Source: Bifidobacterium saguinibicoloris (GTDB lineage: Bacteria > Actinomycetota > Actinomycetes > Actinomycetales > Bifidobacteriaceae). From it: a DNA stretch of 64,000 bases. The stretch spans positions 32,464 to 96,463 of the forward strand of contig NZ_JAHBBF010000009.1 of NCBI RefSeq assembly GCF_019331725.1, written 5' to 3'. The notes beneath the pieces are model-generated. The model searched no databases. It was not told where the DNA came from and worked only from the letters and a program-made list of their open reading frames with translations. Below are positions 16,002 through 25,276 of the stretch, piece by piece. The stretch's first letter is position 1. Each line of letters opens with the position of its first letter. Both the position numbers and the translations under genes were made by a program.

Positions 16002-17152
16002 ACACCGCCGCCAACAGCGCTCCGCACACCAGAACTGTCGTCACCGGATACCGGCCGGCCCTCGCCGGCAGACAATGCGCCGCCGCGTTCATAGACATCA
16101 TCCTCATGTCCGCGGCAGCGACAGGCGCCGGTCTCGCGGCCCGCAACATCGCGTTGGGCGTGCTGGTCGCCGTGGAATGCGTCATCGTCTACATGGTGGG
16201 GGAAGGCGCCAGGGGCGTCACCCCCGGCAAGCTCATGCTCGGCATCCGCACCGTACGCGCCGAAAGCCAACGGGATCCGCGCGCGGGCATTCTGCCCGGC
16301 GGCGGCCGTGTCATCCTCAAATACCTCGTGCTCGCCGGATCCGCACTCCTCGCGCTCCTCGGACTCGTGGCCACCGTGCTCTCGCCCCTGTTCAGCCGCG
16401 GCGAACTGCGCCAGGGATGGGCGGACCGCGCCGCCGGACTCGTGGAAGTGGACATCCACCAACGCGTCATCGGCACCATCACCGTACGGGACCCGCAGGA
16501 TGCGCGCTACCACGAAGTACGCCGCTCCGAAGCCATGCGGCATGTGGACGACTCCTCCGAATCCCTCGACATCCGCGTCACGCCGGACACGCCCGCCGCG
16601 CCGGAACCCGCCATGACATACCGGGCGCCTGCAGCGCCCGTGCAGGCCGTTCCATCCGTGCCCGCGCCCATCGCGCCGTCCGCACCCACCACGCCACCCG
16701 TACCCGGCCGGGCCGCCTCTGGACAGGCCGGCGTTCCGGTCCCGCCGGCCATGTCTGCTGCCGCAGCCGTTCCCACGCCGCCGGCGTCGCAGCACGGTGG
16801 ACCACGCATCAGCATCTACTTCGAAGACGGCTCGCGCCAGCCGCTCGTCATCCCCTCCACCGTGGTGCTCGGCCGCAAGCCGGCACTCCAACAGCCGGGA
16901 GACGCCACGCTCGCCGTGCCGGACCACACCGGCACCGTCTCACGCAGCCACGCGCGCCTCGAAATCACCGCCGCACACCTGTGGATCACGGACCTGGGCA
17001 GCACCAACGGCACACGCGTCATCGCCGAGGACGGCGAGGAGACCACCCTCCAACCGCATGTCAGACACGCCATCCGCTCCGGCGCGCGCATCACGCTCGG
17101 AGACATGGGATGCAGCATCATCACCGCCAAAAGCAGGGGGCGTCGCTCATGA
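15995..17152 (+). CDS. RDD-FHA fusion protein of the type VII system
   Basis: 385 residues from ATG 15995. The N-terminus is an RDD membrane domain (about 15-150: GRQCAAAFIDIILM, GEGARGVTPGKLMLGIRTV and a C-terminal Arg-Ala-Ala pattern), followed by a Pro/Ala-rich linker (about 195-270) and a C-terminal FHA domain with its signature residues Gly293-Arg294, SRSHARL (from Ser316) and LGSTNGT. FHA domains bind phosphothreonine, so this may couple secretion to Ser/Thr kinase signalling, as FHA proteins do in several ESX and firmicute T7SS loci. It overlaps the upstream gene by 7 nt and eccC by 4 nt (ATGA). Domain calls are firm; the signalling role is inference. Confidence 0.85.
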   Translation: MVNTAANSAPHTRTVVTGYRPALAGRQCAAAFIDIILMSAAATGAGLAARNIALGVLVAVECVIVYMVGEGARGVTPGKLMLGIRTVRAESQRDPRAGILPGGGRVILKYLVLAGSALLALLGLVATVLSPLFSRGELRQGWADRAAGLVEVDIHQRVIGTITVRDPQDARYHEVRRSEAMRHVDDSSESLDIRVTPDTPAAPEPAMTYRAPAAPVQAVPSVPAPIAPSAPTTPPVPGRAASGQAGVPVPPAMSAAAAVPTPPASQHGGPRISIYFEDGSRQPLVIPSTVVLGRKPALQQPGDATLAVPDHTGTVSRSHARLEITAAHLWITDLGSTNGTRVIAEDGEETTLQPHVRHAIRSGARITLGDMGCSIITAKSRGRRS

Positions 17153-20100
17153 CCACCGAAACACAGCAGAACCGGCTCGAAGGCCCCAAAGCGCCCAAAG
17201 GCAAGGTGGTGCTCCAACAGCCGCCCGAACTCGAACCCAGCGACGGCGTCAACACGCTCCTCACCTCGCTGGTACCCCTCCTCGGCACCGCCAGCGCCAT
17301 GGTCATGATGCTCATGACCAACTCCGGACTCACCGGCATTCTCACCGGCGGCATGTTCATGCTTTCCTCGCTCGGCTTCGTCGTCGTCAACGGCTTCCGC
17401 CAACGCTCCCAGCGCATGGCCAACCTCACCGCGTCCCGCCGTGAATACCTCACCTATCTGGCCGGACTGCGCAAGACCGTCCGCACCGCCGGACGCAAAC
17501 AACGCAACGCCGCCCTCTGGAACGCGCCCGCGCCGGACTCGCTGCCCGGCATCGCCGAGGAACCCGCACGACGCTGGGAGCGCATCCCCTCCGACGAGGA
17601 CTTCATGACCCTCAGGTTCGGCACGCACGACGAACCCCTCTGCATCACGCTCGAAGCGCCCGAACTGCCGCCCCTCGCCCAGCTCGACCCCGTCTCCGCA
17701 TCCGCCGCACACCGGTTCATGATCGCCCACGAATCCCTGCGCCACATGCCCTACACGGTGAACCTGCGGAAATTCAAACGCGTGGAGCTCCTCGGCGACC
17801 TCGACCACACGCAATCCCTCGCCCGCGCCATCCTCTGCCAGGCCGCCACATGGCATGACATGGACAACCTGCGCATCGTCGTCCTCGCCTCCGCCGACCG
17901 CATCGACCAATGGGCATGGACGCGTCTCCTGCCCCACACGCGCGCCCTCAACGAGGAACTCGGCCGGGAACCCCACGAGATCCTCGCCTCCACCGTGGGA
18001 CACGGCCGCTACATGGTCACCGCCAACATGCACGCCGTCGACACGCTCGTCGGCGAGCAGGTCCTCGACCGCAGCCGGTACACCGGCGGCGACTACGAGA
18101 TCACCCCGCACCTCATCGTCGTCAACGACGGCTTCGACCCCGACACCCTCGCCAAGGAGACCCGCCTGTTCTCCAAGGACGGGCTCGACGGCGTCACCGT
18201 CATCGACATGCCAGCCCAATGGGACGACCTCGAAGAGGACGACGTGCTGCGCGTCCTCTTCTCCCGGACCACCGTGGAGGAGGGCCTCAACATCCTCGAA
18301 ACCCACGAGGCGGACACCGTCGAACTGTTCTCCACCACCATCAAACCCTTCGAGATCACGCCGGACGCGCTCACCGTGCGCGAAGCCGAAGCCGTGGCTC
18401 AACGCCTCCAGGCCGCGCCCACCGCGGGAACGGCGGACGAATCCGGCCAGACCGCCGGCGGCGGGCACAAGAAATCCTCCGAACTGCCCGACCTGCTTGG
18501 CATCGAGGACATCCGCCGCATCGACCTCGCCAAGCTCTGGGCGTACCGCACCGGCAAGGAACGCCTGCGTGTGCCCATCGGCCTGCACGACGACACCAGC
18601 ACCGCCTACCTCGACATCAAGGAGATGGGCCAGCACGGCATGGGCCCGCACGGCGTGCTCGTCGGCGCCACCGGATCCGGCAAATCCGAAGTGCTGCGCA
18701 CTCTCGTGCTCTCCCTTGCGCTCAGCCACTCGCCCGACCAGCTCAACTTCGTGCTCATCGACTTCAAAGGCGGCGCCACCTTCGCCGGCATGGACGGCAT
18801 GCCCCACATCTCGTCCATCATCACCAACCTCGGCGAGGAAGCCTCCCTCGTGGATCGCATGGAGGACGCGCTCGACGGCGAGATCAACCGCCGGCAGGAG
18901 CTCCTGAGGGACGCCGGCAACTTCGCCAACATCACCGAATACGAGGAGGCTCGCACCAACGGCGGGCGCACCGACCTCGAACCGCTGCCCTCGCTGCTCG
19001 TCGTGGTCGACGAGTTCTCCGAGCTGCTCAAAGCCAAACCGGACATCGTCCAATCGTTCGTGCGCATCGGCGCCGTCGGCCGCTCCCTCGGCGTGCACCT
19101 GCTCATCGCCTCCCAGCGCCTCGAACAAGGCAAGCTGCGCGGACTGGACGAACACCTCTCCTACCGCATCGGCCTCAAGACGTTCTCCGCATCCGAATCC
19201 CGCGCCGTGCTCGGCATCCCGGACGCCTACGAACTGCCCAGCCTACCCGGCATCGGCTACCTCAAGACCCCGGCCGGCACCATCACCCGCTTCCGTGCCT
19301 CCTACGTGTCCGGCGTGCCCAAAGGGCTCGACGGGGAGACCACCACGTTCCAATACGCCGTCGACCAGATGCGCGGCCACGGGCGCAAGGCGCACGTGGT
19401 CTGGCTGCCGCCGCTCGTCACACCGAACACGCTCGACGACCCCGACTTCATGCCCGACCTGGCCGTCACCCGCGAATACGGTCTCGTCTCGCCCCGATGG
19501 CGCAAGGCGGGCGCGCTCGTCGCCCCCTGCGCGCTCGAAGACAAGCCGCGCGAACAGAAACGCGACGTCATGGCGCTCGACCTGTCCGGCGCGGGCGGCC
19601 ATGTGGCCGTCGTCGGCGGTCCGCTCAGCGGCAAGAGCATGATGCTGCGCACCATCGTCACCTCACTCGCCCTGAGCCACACGCCCCTCGAAACCCAGTT
19701 CTTCGTCATCGACTGCGGCGGCGGCACCTTCACGCCGCTCGAGGACCTCGAACACGTCTCCGGCGTGGCCGCCGGCAACGAGGAGGAGAAGGTGCGGCGC
19801 ACCATCGCCGAAGTCACCGGCATCATCGACGCGCGCGAACGCTTCTTCAAGGCGCAGCGCATCGACGGCATGGACACCTACCGCAGGCGCCGCGCCGCCG
19901 GACAGGTCGACGACGGCTACGGCGACGTGTTCCTCGTCATCGACGGCTGGGGCGTGTTCCGCGGCGACTACGAGGAGCTCGAACCCAAGGTCCAGCAGAT
20001 CGTGGCCCGCGGCCTCACCTTCGGCGTGCACGTCATGCTCAGCGCCAACCGGTGGATGGAAATCCGCGCCAACATCGGCGACCTCATCGGCACCAAGCTC

Positions 20101-21114
20101 GAACTGCGGCTCGGCGAACCCGGCGACTCCCAGATCGACCGCAAGATCGCCGCCACCGTGCCCAAAGGCGCGCCCGGACGAGGCCTCAGCCCCGCCAAAC
20201 GCCACATGCTCGTCGCCCTGCCACGCATCGACGGCGACCACGCGGCCGGCACCGTCTCCGACGGCGTGGCCGACCTCATCGCCAAAGTGCACGCCGCATG
20301 GCAGGGACAAGGCCACAAACCCGGTCCCAAACTCCGCCTCCTGCCCACCGAACTGCCCTACGAGCGCATGGTGTCCGCCGTGCTCCGCCAACCCGAGGCC
20401 GCGAAACTCCTCACCCGCGGACGCCTCATCATGGGCATCAACGAAAGCGCCCTCGCGCCCGCCGTGTTCGACCTGCGCAAGGAACCCCACTTCTACGTGT
20501 TCGGCGACGCGAAATCCGGCAAATCCTCCCTCCTCAGACTCGCCATCCGCGAGATCGTGCGCGGATACCCGGACGGCAAGGCCAAGATATTCATGGTGGA
20601 CTACCGGCGCGCCAACCTCGCGCAGATCCCGGACACGCACATCGGCGCCTACATCACCAACGACGACCAGGCCACCGGACAATTCCAGGACCTCGCCGAC
20701 TACCTCAAGACCCGCATGCCAGGCCCCGACCTCACGCCGCAGCAGCTGCGCGACCGCTCCTGGTGGACCGGATCCGACGTGTACGTGCTCGTCGACGACT
20801 ACGACCTCGTCGCGACCAGCCGCGGCAACCCGCTGCGACCCCTCGTGCCCTACCTCGCGCAGGCGGGCGACATCGGCCTGCACGTCATCGTCACGCGCCG
20901 CACCGGCGGCGCCAGCCGCGCCCTCTACGACCCGGTCCTCCAATCGTTCCAGGACCTCGGCATGACCGGCGTGCTCCTGTCCGGCGACCCCAACGAAGGC
21001 CAGCTCATCGGCCGAGTCAAACCCAAACGCGCCGTACCCGGACGCGCCCAGATCGTCAGCAGGGACGACGGGCTTTACGTGGCCCAGTTCGCATACGCGG
21101 CGCCCAGCGAATAG
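17149..21114 (+). CDS. eccC: Type VII secretion ATPase EccC (FtsK/SpoIIIE family)
   Basis: Motor ATPase that recognises substrates and powers ESX export. 1321 residues from ATG 17149, a normal length for single-chain EccC. Two TM helices lie near residues 35-85, then a cytosolic N-terminal domain and three tandem P-loop domains: GATGSGKS (Lys512), GGPLSGKS (Lys829) and GDAKSGKS (Lys1125). Walker B-type segments are LLVVVDEF, VFLVIDGW and VYVLVDDY, the usual EccC series. All three P-loop lysines are retained. Overlap with the RDD-FHA gene (ATGA) shows coupling. It is on the opposite strand from eccB/eccD/mycP, so the core translocon is made from two divergent transcripts. Confidence 0.95.
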   Translation: MTTETQQNRLEGPKAPKGKVVLQQPPELEPSDGVNTLLTSLVPLLGTASAMVMMLMTNSGLTGILTGGMFMLSSLGFVVVNGFRQRSQRMANLTASRREYLTYLAGLRKTVRTAGRKQRNAALWNAPAPDSLPGIAEEPARRWERIPSDEDFMTLRFGTHDEPLCITLEAPELPPLAQLDPVSASAAHRFMIAHESLRHMPYTVNLRKFKRVELLGDLDHTQSLARAILCQAATWHDMDNLRIVVLASADRIDQWAWTRLLPHTRALNEELGREPHEILASTVGHGRYMVTANMHAVDTLVGEQVLDRSRYTGGDYEITPHLIVVNDGFDPDTLAKETRLFSKDGLDGVTVIDMPAQWDDLEEDDVLRVLFSRTTVEEGLNILETHEADTVELFSTTIKPFEITPDALTVREAEAVAQRLQAAPTAGTADESGQTAGGGHKKSSELPDLLGIEDIRRIDLAKLWAYRTGKERLRVPIGLHDDTSTAYLDIKEMGQHGMGPHGVLVGATGSGKSEVLRTLVLSLALSHSPDQLNFVLIDFKGGATFAGMDGMPHISSIITNLGEEASLVDRMEDALDGEINRRQELLRDAGNFANITEYEEARTNGGRTDLEPLPSLLVVVDEFSELLKAKPDIVQSFVRIGAVGRSLGVHLLIASQRLEQGKLRGLDEHLSYRIGLKTFSASESRAVLGIPDAYELPSLPGIGYLKTPAGTITRFRASYVSGVPKGLDGETTTFQYAVDQMRGHGRKAHVVWLPPLVTPNTLDDPDFMPDLAVTREYGLVSPRWRKAGALVAPCALEDKPREQKRDVMALDLSGAGGHVAVVGGPLSGKSMMLRTIVTSLALSHTPLETQFFVIDCGGGTFTPLEDLEHVSGVAAGNEEEKVRRTIAEVTGIIDARERFFKAQRIDGMDTYRRRRAAGQVDDGYGDVFLVIDGWGVFRGDYEELEPKVQQIVARGLTFGVHVMLSANRWMEIRANIGDLIGTKLELRLGEPGDSQIDRKIAATVPKGAPGRGLSPAKRHMLVALPRIDGDHAAGTVSDGVADLIAKVHAAWQGQGHKPGPKLRLLPTELPYERMVSAVLRQPEAAKLLTRGRLIMGINESALAPAVFDLRKEPHFYVFGDAKSGKSSLLRLAIREIVRGYPDGKAKIFMVDYRRANLAQIPDTHIGAYITNDDQATGQFQDLADYLKTRMPGPDLTPQQLRDRSWWTGSDVYVLVDDYDLVATSRGNPLRPLVPYLAQAGDIGLHVIVTRRTGGASRALYDPVLQSFQDLGMTGVLLSGDPNEGQLIGRVKPKRAVPGRAQIVSRDDGLYVAQFAYAAPSE

Positions 21115-21181
21115 TCCGCGGGCAAGTCGGCGGACAACCCGCTGATGCGGGCGGGACGGCAGCGGATACGACGGAAGGAGC

Positions 21182-21811
21182 ATGGCCATGCTGGAAAAGG
21201 AATTCTTCGTGCAAGGCGTCTGGCAGTTCCCCATATGGGCCGCCGGCACCGGCATGCCCACCGTATTCCAGAAAAGCCCCATGTCCGACGGGCCCATGTC
21301 CACCATCAGATGGGTGGACATGGCCGTGGCGCCCACCGGCAACGTCCAACTCATCCTCGACATCCTCAACAAGACCGGCACGCCCATGCCCGTCAGCCGC
21401 CTCTGCGACGGCCCCATCCTCTCCCTGCGCAACCACGTGGCCGTCGACGCCGTCCAATTCGTCTCACCCGTCCTCAGCGCCGCCACGTCGCAGCGATGGT
21501 CGCTGGAACTCGGCGAGACCATGCCCGCCCACGAGCCGCCCCTCGTGCCGCCGGGCCGCTGGGAGCGACGTGTCCTCGAGTTCCCCGCACGCCTCAACCC
21601 CACCGTGGCGCGCACCGTACGTGTACTCTCCATGCCGCGCCCCGGCTCCACGCCATACGTGTACACCAGCGAGGACGGCGTGGTCAACCAGTTGCAGATG
21701 CGGTTCGCCGCCACGCAGGCGCCCATGTGGACCGTGAACATCTACCCGCGCATGCTCGTGCAGGCCGTCATCTCCGACGCCATGCACGGCCTGCCGCGCC
21801 GCTTCCTCTAG
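21182..21811 (+). CDS. Unknown protein following EccC
   Basis: 209 residues, soluble-looking, mixed alpha/beta, with no signal peptide or TM. It begins LEKEFFVQGVWQFPIWAAG and contains a Pro-rich stretch (HEPPLVPPGRW) at mid-length. ATG 21182 follows a strong GGAAGGAG; ATG 21188 is an alternative. It lies 67 nt after eccC and is the last gene likely to belong to the locus. By position it could be a substrate chaperone (the role EspG plays in mycobacterial ESX systems), but I see no sequence proof and make no family call. Confidence 0.65.
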   Translation: MAMLEKEFFVQGVWQFPIWAAGTGMPTVFQKSPMSDGPMSTIRWVDMAVAPTGNVQLILDILNKTGTPMPVSRLCDGPILSLRNHVAVDAVQFVSPVLSAATSQRWSLELGETMPAHEPPLVPPGRWERRVLEFPARLNPTVARTVRVLSMPRPGSTPYVYTSEDGVVNQLQMRFAATQAPMWTVNIYPRMLVQAVISDAMHGLPRRFL

Positions 21812-21912
21812 ACGGAATGCCGACGGACAGGGCGGACACGGTCGAACACAGGCGGACACGGGTTTCCGGGCGATATCTACCGCTGCCCGAACCCTCGGAT
21901 TACGATGAACGC

Positions 21913-23367
21913 ATGACCAACACGAATCCCGCATCCGGCCGCGCGTGGCTCACCCAGGCCAAGGAGGACATCGCCCAATGGGAGTCCGTCATGCCGCGGG
22001 ACGCCGACGGCAAACCCATCGACTGGCGGTGGATCCGCGAACTTGACCTCGAACACGGCATCGGTGCCGGGAGACGATTGCAGGTGCCGGAGCCCGAGGA
22101 GAAGCCTGCGGGTGGCGCCATCGCGGAGAAGACGTTCGCCCACGCGCTGCACGACGCGCTCGCCGCCGACTACGCCACGCGGGAACGGCTCGAAGCGGTC
22201 ATCGCCCAATGCTCCACCGCGTTCATGACCGACTTCGACCGCCGCATCGTCTCCTACCGGCTGCCCCGCGCCCTCGCATGGGCGAACCGCCGGCTCAACG
22301 ACGACATCGCATGGCTCATCCGCCTCGGCGAACGGCATCACCTCTGGAACGCCACGCACCGGCAGCAGGGACGCGCCTCCGTCGTCACGCTCACCCCGGC
22401 GGAGGGCGCCCGCACGGCGGGAATCCGCCTCGACGACCTCGCGGACCGCACCGGCACGATTCTCGAGACGCGCGCTGCACGACGCAACGCGGAACGCCGC
22501 ACGCGGCGGGGGAGCGACGCGCTCGTCGCCCGAGCCAACCTGTCCGGCGCCACCGCACCCGGCGGAGAACCCGCCGGCCTCTCCATCGACGTCCGCGGAC
22601 GCACGCACGACGCGGCCGCACCCGACTGGCGCGACGTCTACCTGCCCGGACGGAACGTCGACACCGTCATGGGCATCGACATCGAAACCACCGGCATCGA
22701 CCCGGCACGCGTCTACATCATCGACATCGGCTTCGAATACATGAACATGATCTCGCCGCGACCCGCCGAAACACCCACGGACTACACGTACGAACAATCC
22801 GACTACCGGGCCGGCGACGCCTACGGACAATCACGCCTCGGCTTCGGCGTGCCCGATATGAACGCACGGCTCGGCAACCCGTTCATCGCCAAGCTCACCG
22901 GCATCGACGTGCGCGAACGGGCCGCCTCGGACGGACACCGGCCGTTCGACGAATGGCCCGCCGCACAGGCCGGACTCCTGAAACGCCTTGAACGGCAACC
23001 CTACGTGGCGCACAACGCCACCTTCGAACACGGCTTCTTCATGCTCACCATCGAAGGCTATGCGGAACGCTACCGGGACGGCCGCATCACCATCATCGAC
23101 ACGCTCCCCATGAGCCGCAGATGGGACCCCGGCGCCGCACCCAGCGAACACCACCCGTACGGCGACAACACGCTCGACGCCTACGCCAAACGCCAGGGCG
23201 CGCTCGCACCGGACCGCAGCGAACGCCACCTCGGGCTTGAGGACGCGCACATCATGCTCGTCGCCATGAAACACCACATCGCCGCGCTGCGCGCCGAACG
23301 CCAAGGACCATGGGGGCCCGGTGGGCGCGGCGGCACCGGCGGCAAACGCTGCGGACGCGGCGCGTGA
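21913..23367 (+). CDS. DEDDh-type 3'-5' exonuclease-like protein
   Basis: 484 residues from ATG 21913. The N-terminal half (1-245) is charged and helical without a recognised domain. The C-terminal half is an RNase T/DnaQ-like exonuclease fold: motif I DIETTG (Asp256, Glu258), motif II HNATFEHGFF (His367; Glu372 where the catalytic Asp usually sits) and motif III HLGLEDAHIM (His439, Asp444). Motif III fits DEDDh. The Asp-to-Glu change in motif II could weaken or alter activity. It could be a repair or RNA-trimming nuclease. The gene lies between the T7SS locus and an ABC importer and shows no sign of belonging to either. Confidence 0.8.
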   Translation: MTNTNPASGRAWLTQAKEDIAQWESVMPRDADGKPIDWRWIRELDLEHGIGAGRRLQVPEPEEKPAGGAIAEKTFAHALHDALAADYATRERLEAVIAQCSTAFMTDFDRRIVSYRLPRALAWANRRLNDDIAWLIRLGERHHLWNATHRQQGRASVVTLTPAEGARTAGIRLDDLADRTGTILETRAARRNAERRTRRGSDALVARANLSGATAPGGEPAGLSIDVRGRTHDAAAPDWRDVYLPGRNVDTVMGIDIETTGIDPARVYIIDIGFEYMNMISPRPAETPTDYTYEQSDYRAGDAYGQSRLGFGVPDMNARLGNPFIAKLTGIDVRERAASDGHRPFDEWPAAQAGLLKRLERQPYVAHNATFEHGFFMLTIEGYAERYRDGRITIIDTLPMSRRWDPGAAPSEHHPYGDNTLDAYAKRQGALAPDRSERHLGLEDAHIMLVAMKHHIAALRAERQGPWGPGGRGGTGGKRCGRGA

Positions 23368-23497
23368 ACGGCGTATAGTGATATCCGGTGATCGACCCTC
23401 CACGGGCGGTCAACCACGCATAACCCAACATATCCAGATACAGACAACGCGCAAGCGGGCGCACGCATGCCCGAACACGCGACAGGAGAACCGGTCC

Positions 23498-25225
23498 ATG
23501 ACACAGGACAACGGTGCGCACGGCGAAGCCGGCGCAACCAACAGCATCAACATCACGAACAACGTCAACGTCGCCGCGAACACCGCGGACGGCACCACGA
23601 ACAACGCAAACACCACGAACACCGGGAACACGGCCACGAACAACGCCGCCAGCACCGACGCCAGCCTCGAAGGCCGCGCCAAACGCCCCGGCCGCCGTCA
23701 CTCCCTCGGATGGCTGTGGTCCCTCATCGCCGTCATCGTCGTCGCCGCGCTCGTCGTCGGCGTCAACACGTACTTCACGCTCAAGCAGGACGCCTCCGCG
23801 GCCGGAAAACAGGCGGACACCGTCGCGATCGGACTGAAGCTCGCCCCCGTCAACCTCGACATCCGCCACCAATCCGGCTCCGCATTGGAACAGATCCTCA
23901 TCGGCAACGTGTACGAAAGCCTCGTCTCCCGCGGCTCCGACAACAAGGTCCACCCCGGCCTCGCCAAAAGCTGGGAGATCTCCAAGGACGGCCTCACCTA
24001 CACGTTCCACCTGAACGACCACATGACCTTCTCCAACGGCGACGTGCTCGACGCCGACGACGTCGCCTGGTCCATCAACGAGCTCAAAGCCAAGCAGTAC
24101 TACAACTACGATCAGGTCACGAACCTCGACAAGGCCGAGGCCGTCGACGCGAAGACCGTGAAGCTCACCCTCTCCGCGCCCGACTCGAACATGCTGTGGT
24201 ACCTGACCGGCCGCCCCGGCCTCGTCTACGACAAGGACGGCACATGGGACGAGAAGACCGGCGCGCTCGGCTCCGGTCCGTACACCGTCGCCTCGTTCGA
24301 TCCGAGCGACAAGATCGTGTTCAAGGCCAACCCGAAGTACTGGGGCACCGCGCATAAGGCGAAGACCAAGAACGTCATCATCCGGTTCCTGCCCGACGAC
24401 AACGCGGGGATCAACGCGCTCAAATCCGGCGACGTGCAGGTCCTCTCGCCGATCACCGCGACCCTCGCCGAACCGTTCCGCAAGAACCCCGACTACGTCG
24501 TCAAGGAAGGCGACGGCTCCGACAAGTTCGTTCTCGCGTTCAACATGACCAACGCCAAACTCGCCGACAAGCGCGTGCGCCAGGCCATCCGCTACGGCAT
24601 CGACCACAAGCAGCTCATCGCCTCGCGCGGCGGCGTCGACGCGGCCCTCGGCGGCCCGATCCCCAAGGTCGACCCCGGCTATGAGGACCTCACCGGCCTC
24701 TACCCGCACGACGAAGCCAAGGCCAAGCAGCTCATGAAGGAGGCCGGCTATAGCGAGTCGAACCCGCTCCAGCTCACCCTCACCTACGCGAACGTGTACG
24801 GCACCGAACTCGGCGACCAGCTGAAGAGCCAATTGAAGCCCATCGGCATCGACCTCAAGATCAACTACGTCGAATTCTCCACCTGGCTGCAGGACGTGCA
24901 CACCAACGGCGACTACGACCTTTCGCTCGTCGACCACGCTGAAAGCCACGACTTCTACAAGTGGGCCACGCCCAGCTACTACTACCACTACGACAACAAG
25001 CAGGTGCAGGACCTCTACGCCAAGGCCCTCGCCGCCACCAGCGACGACGAAGCCTCGAAGTACCTCGCCCAGGCCGCGAAGATCGTCTCCGAGGACGCCC
25101 CCGCCGACTGGCTGTTCAGCTGGCGCGTCGAACAGGCCTACGCCAAGGGCGTCTCCGGCTACCCCGAAAACCTTTCCCAGACGGTCCTGCCCCTCTGGCA
25201 GGTCACCTACACGCCGTCCAAGTGA
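23498..25225 (+). CDS. Peptide-type ABC transporter substrate-binding protein with N-terminal membrane anchor
   Basis: Family 5 (DppA/OppA/NikA-like) solute receptor, 575 residues from ATG 23498 (ACAGGAG Shine-Dalgarno). Instead of a lipoprotein signal it has a ~65-residue Asn/Thr-rich cytoplasmic tail, a basic stretch (AKRPGRRH) and a TM near 70-92 (LWSLIAVIVVAALVVGV), then the binding domain with LAKSWEISKDGLTYTFHLND and the family pattern up to WQVTYTPSK. No lipobox Cys follows the TM, so tethering is by an uncleaved type II anchor. It is first gene of a five-gene importer operon. TATAGT at 23374-23379 is a possible -10. Ligand (oligopeptide, dipeptide or nickel) cannot be settled. Confidence 0.9.
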   Translation: MTQDNGAHGEAGATNSINITNNVNVAANTADGTTNNANTTNTGNTATNNAASTDASLEGRAKRPGRRHSLGWLWSLIAVIVVAALVVGVNTYFTLKQDASAAGKQADTVAIGLKLAPVNLDIRHQSGSALEQILIGNVYESLVSRGSDNKVHPGLAKSWEISKDGLTYTFHLNDHMTFSNGDVLDADDVAWSINELKAKQYYNYDQVTNLDKAEAVDAKTVKLTLSAPDSNMLWYLTGRPGLVYDKDGTWDEKTGALGSGPYTVASFDPSDKIVFKANPKYWGTAHKAKTKNVIIRFLPDDNAGINALKSGDVQVLSPITATLAEPFRKNPDYVVKEGDGSDKFVLAFNMTNAKLADKRVRQAIRYGIDHKQLIASRGGVDAALGGPIPKVDPGYEDLTGLYPHDEAKAKQLMKEAGYSESNPLQLTLTYANVYGTELGDQLKSQLKPIGIDLKINYVEFSTWLQDVHTNGDYDLSLVDHAESHDFYKWATPSYYYHYDNKQVQDLYAKALAATSDDEASKYLAQAAKIVSEDAPADWLFSWRVEQAYAKGVSGYPENLSQTVLPLWQVTYTPSK

Positions 25226-25276
25226 CGTCCCGCCACCCGCCCTGCGGGTGCGGCGGACGATGACGAAAGGAACGTC

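Noticed and set aside
17910..21737. Long Arg/His-rich frame overlapping eccC
   Set aside because: Out-of-frame shadow of eccC; the translation is Arg/Pro/His repeats without any motif, whereas eccC has three intact P-loops.
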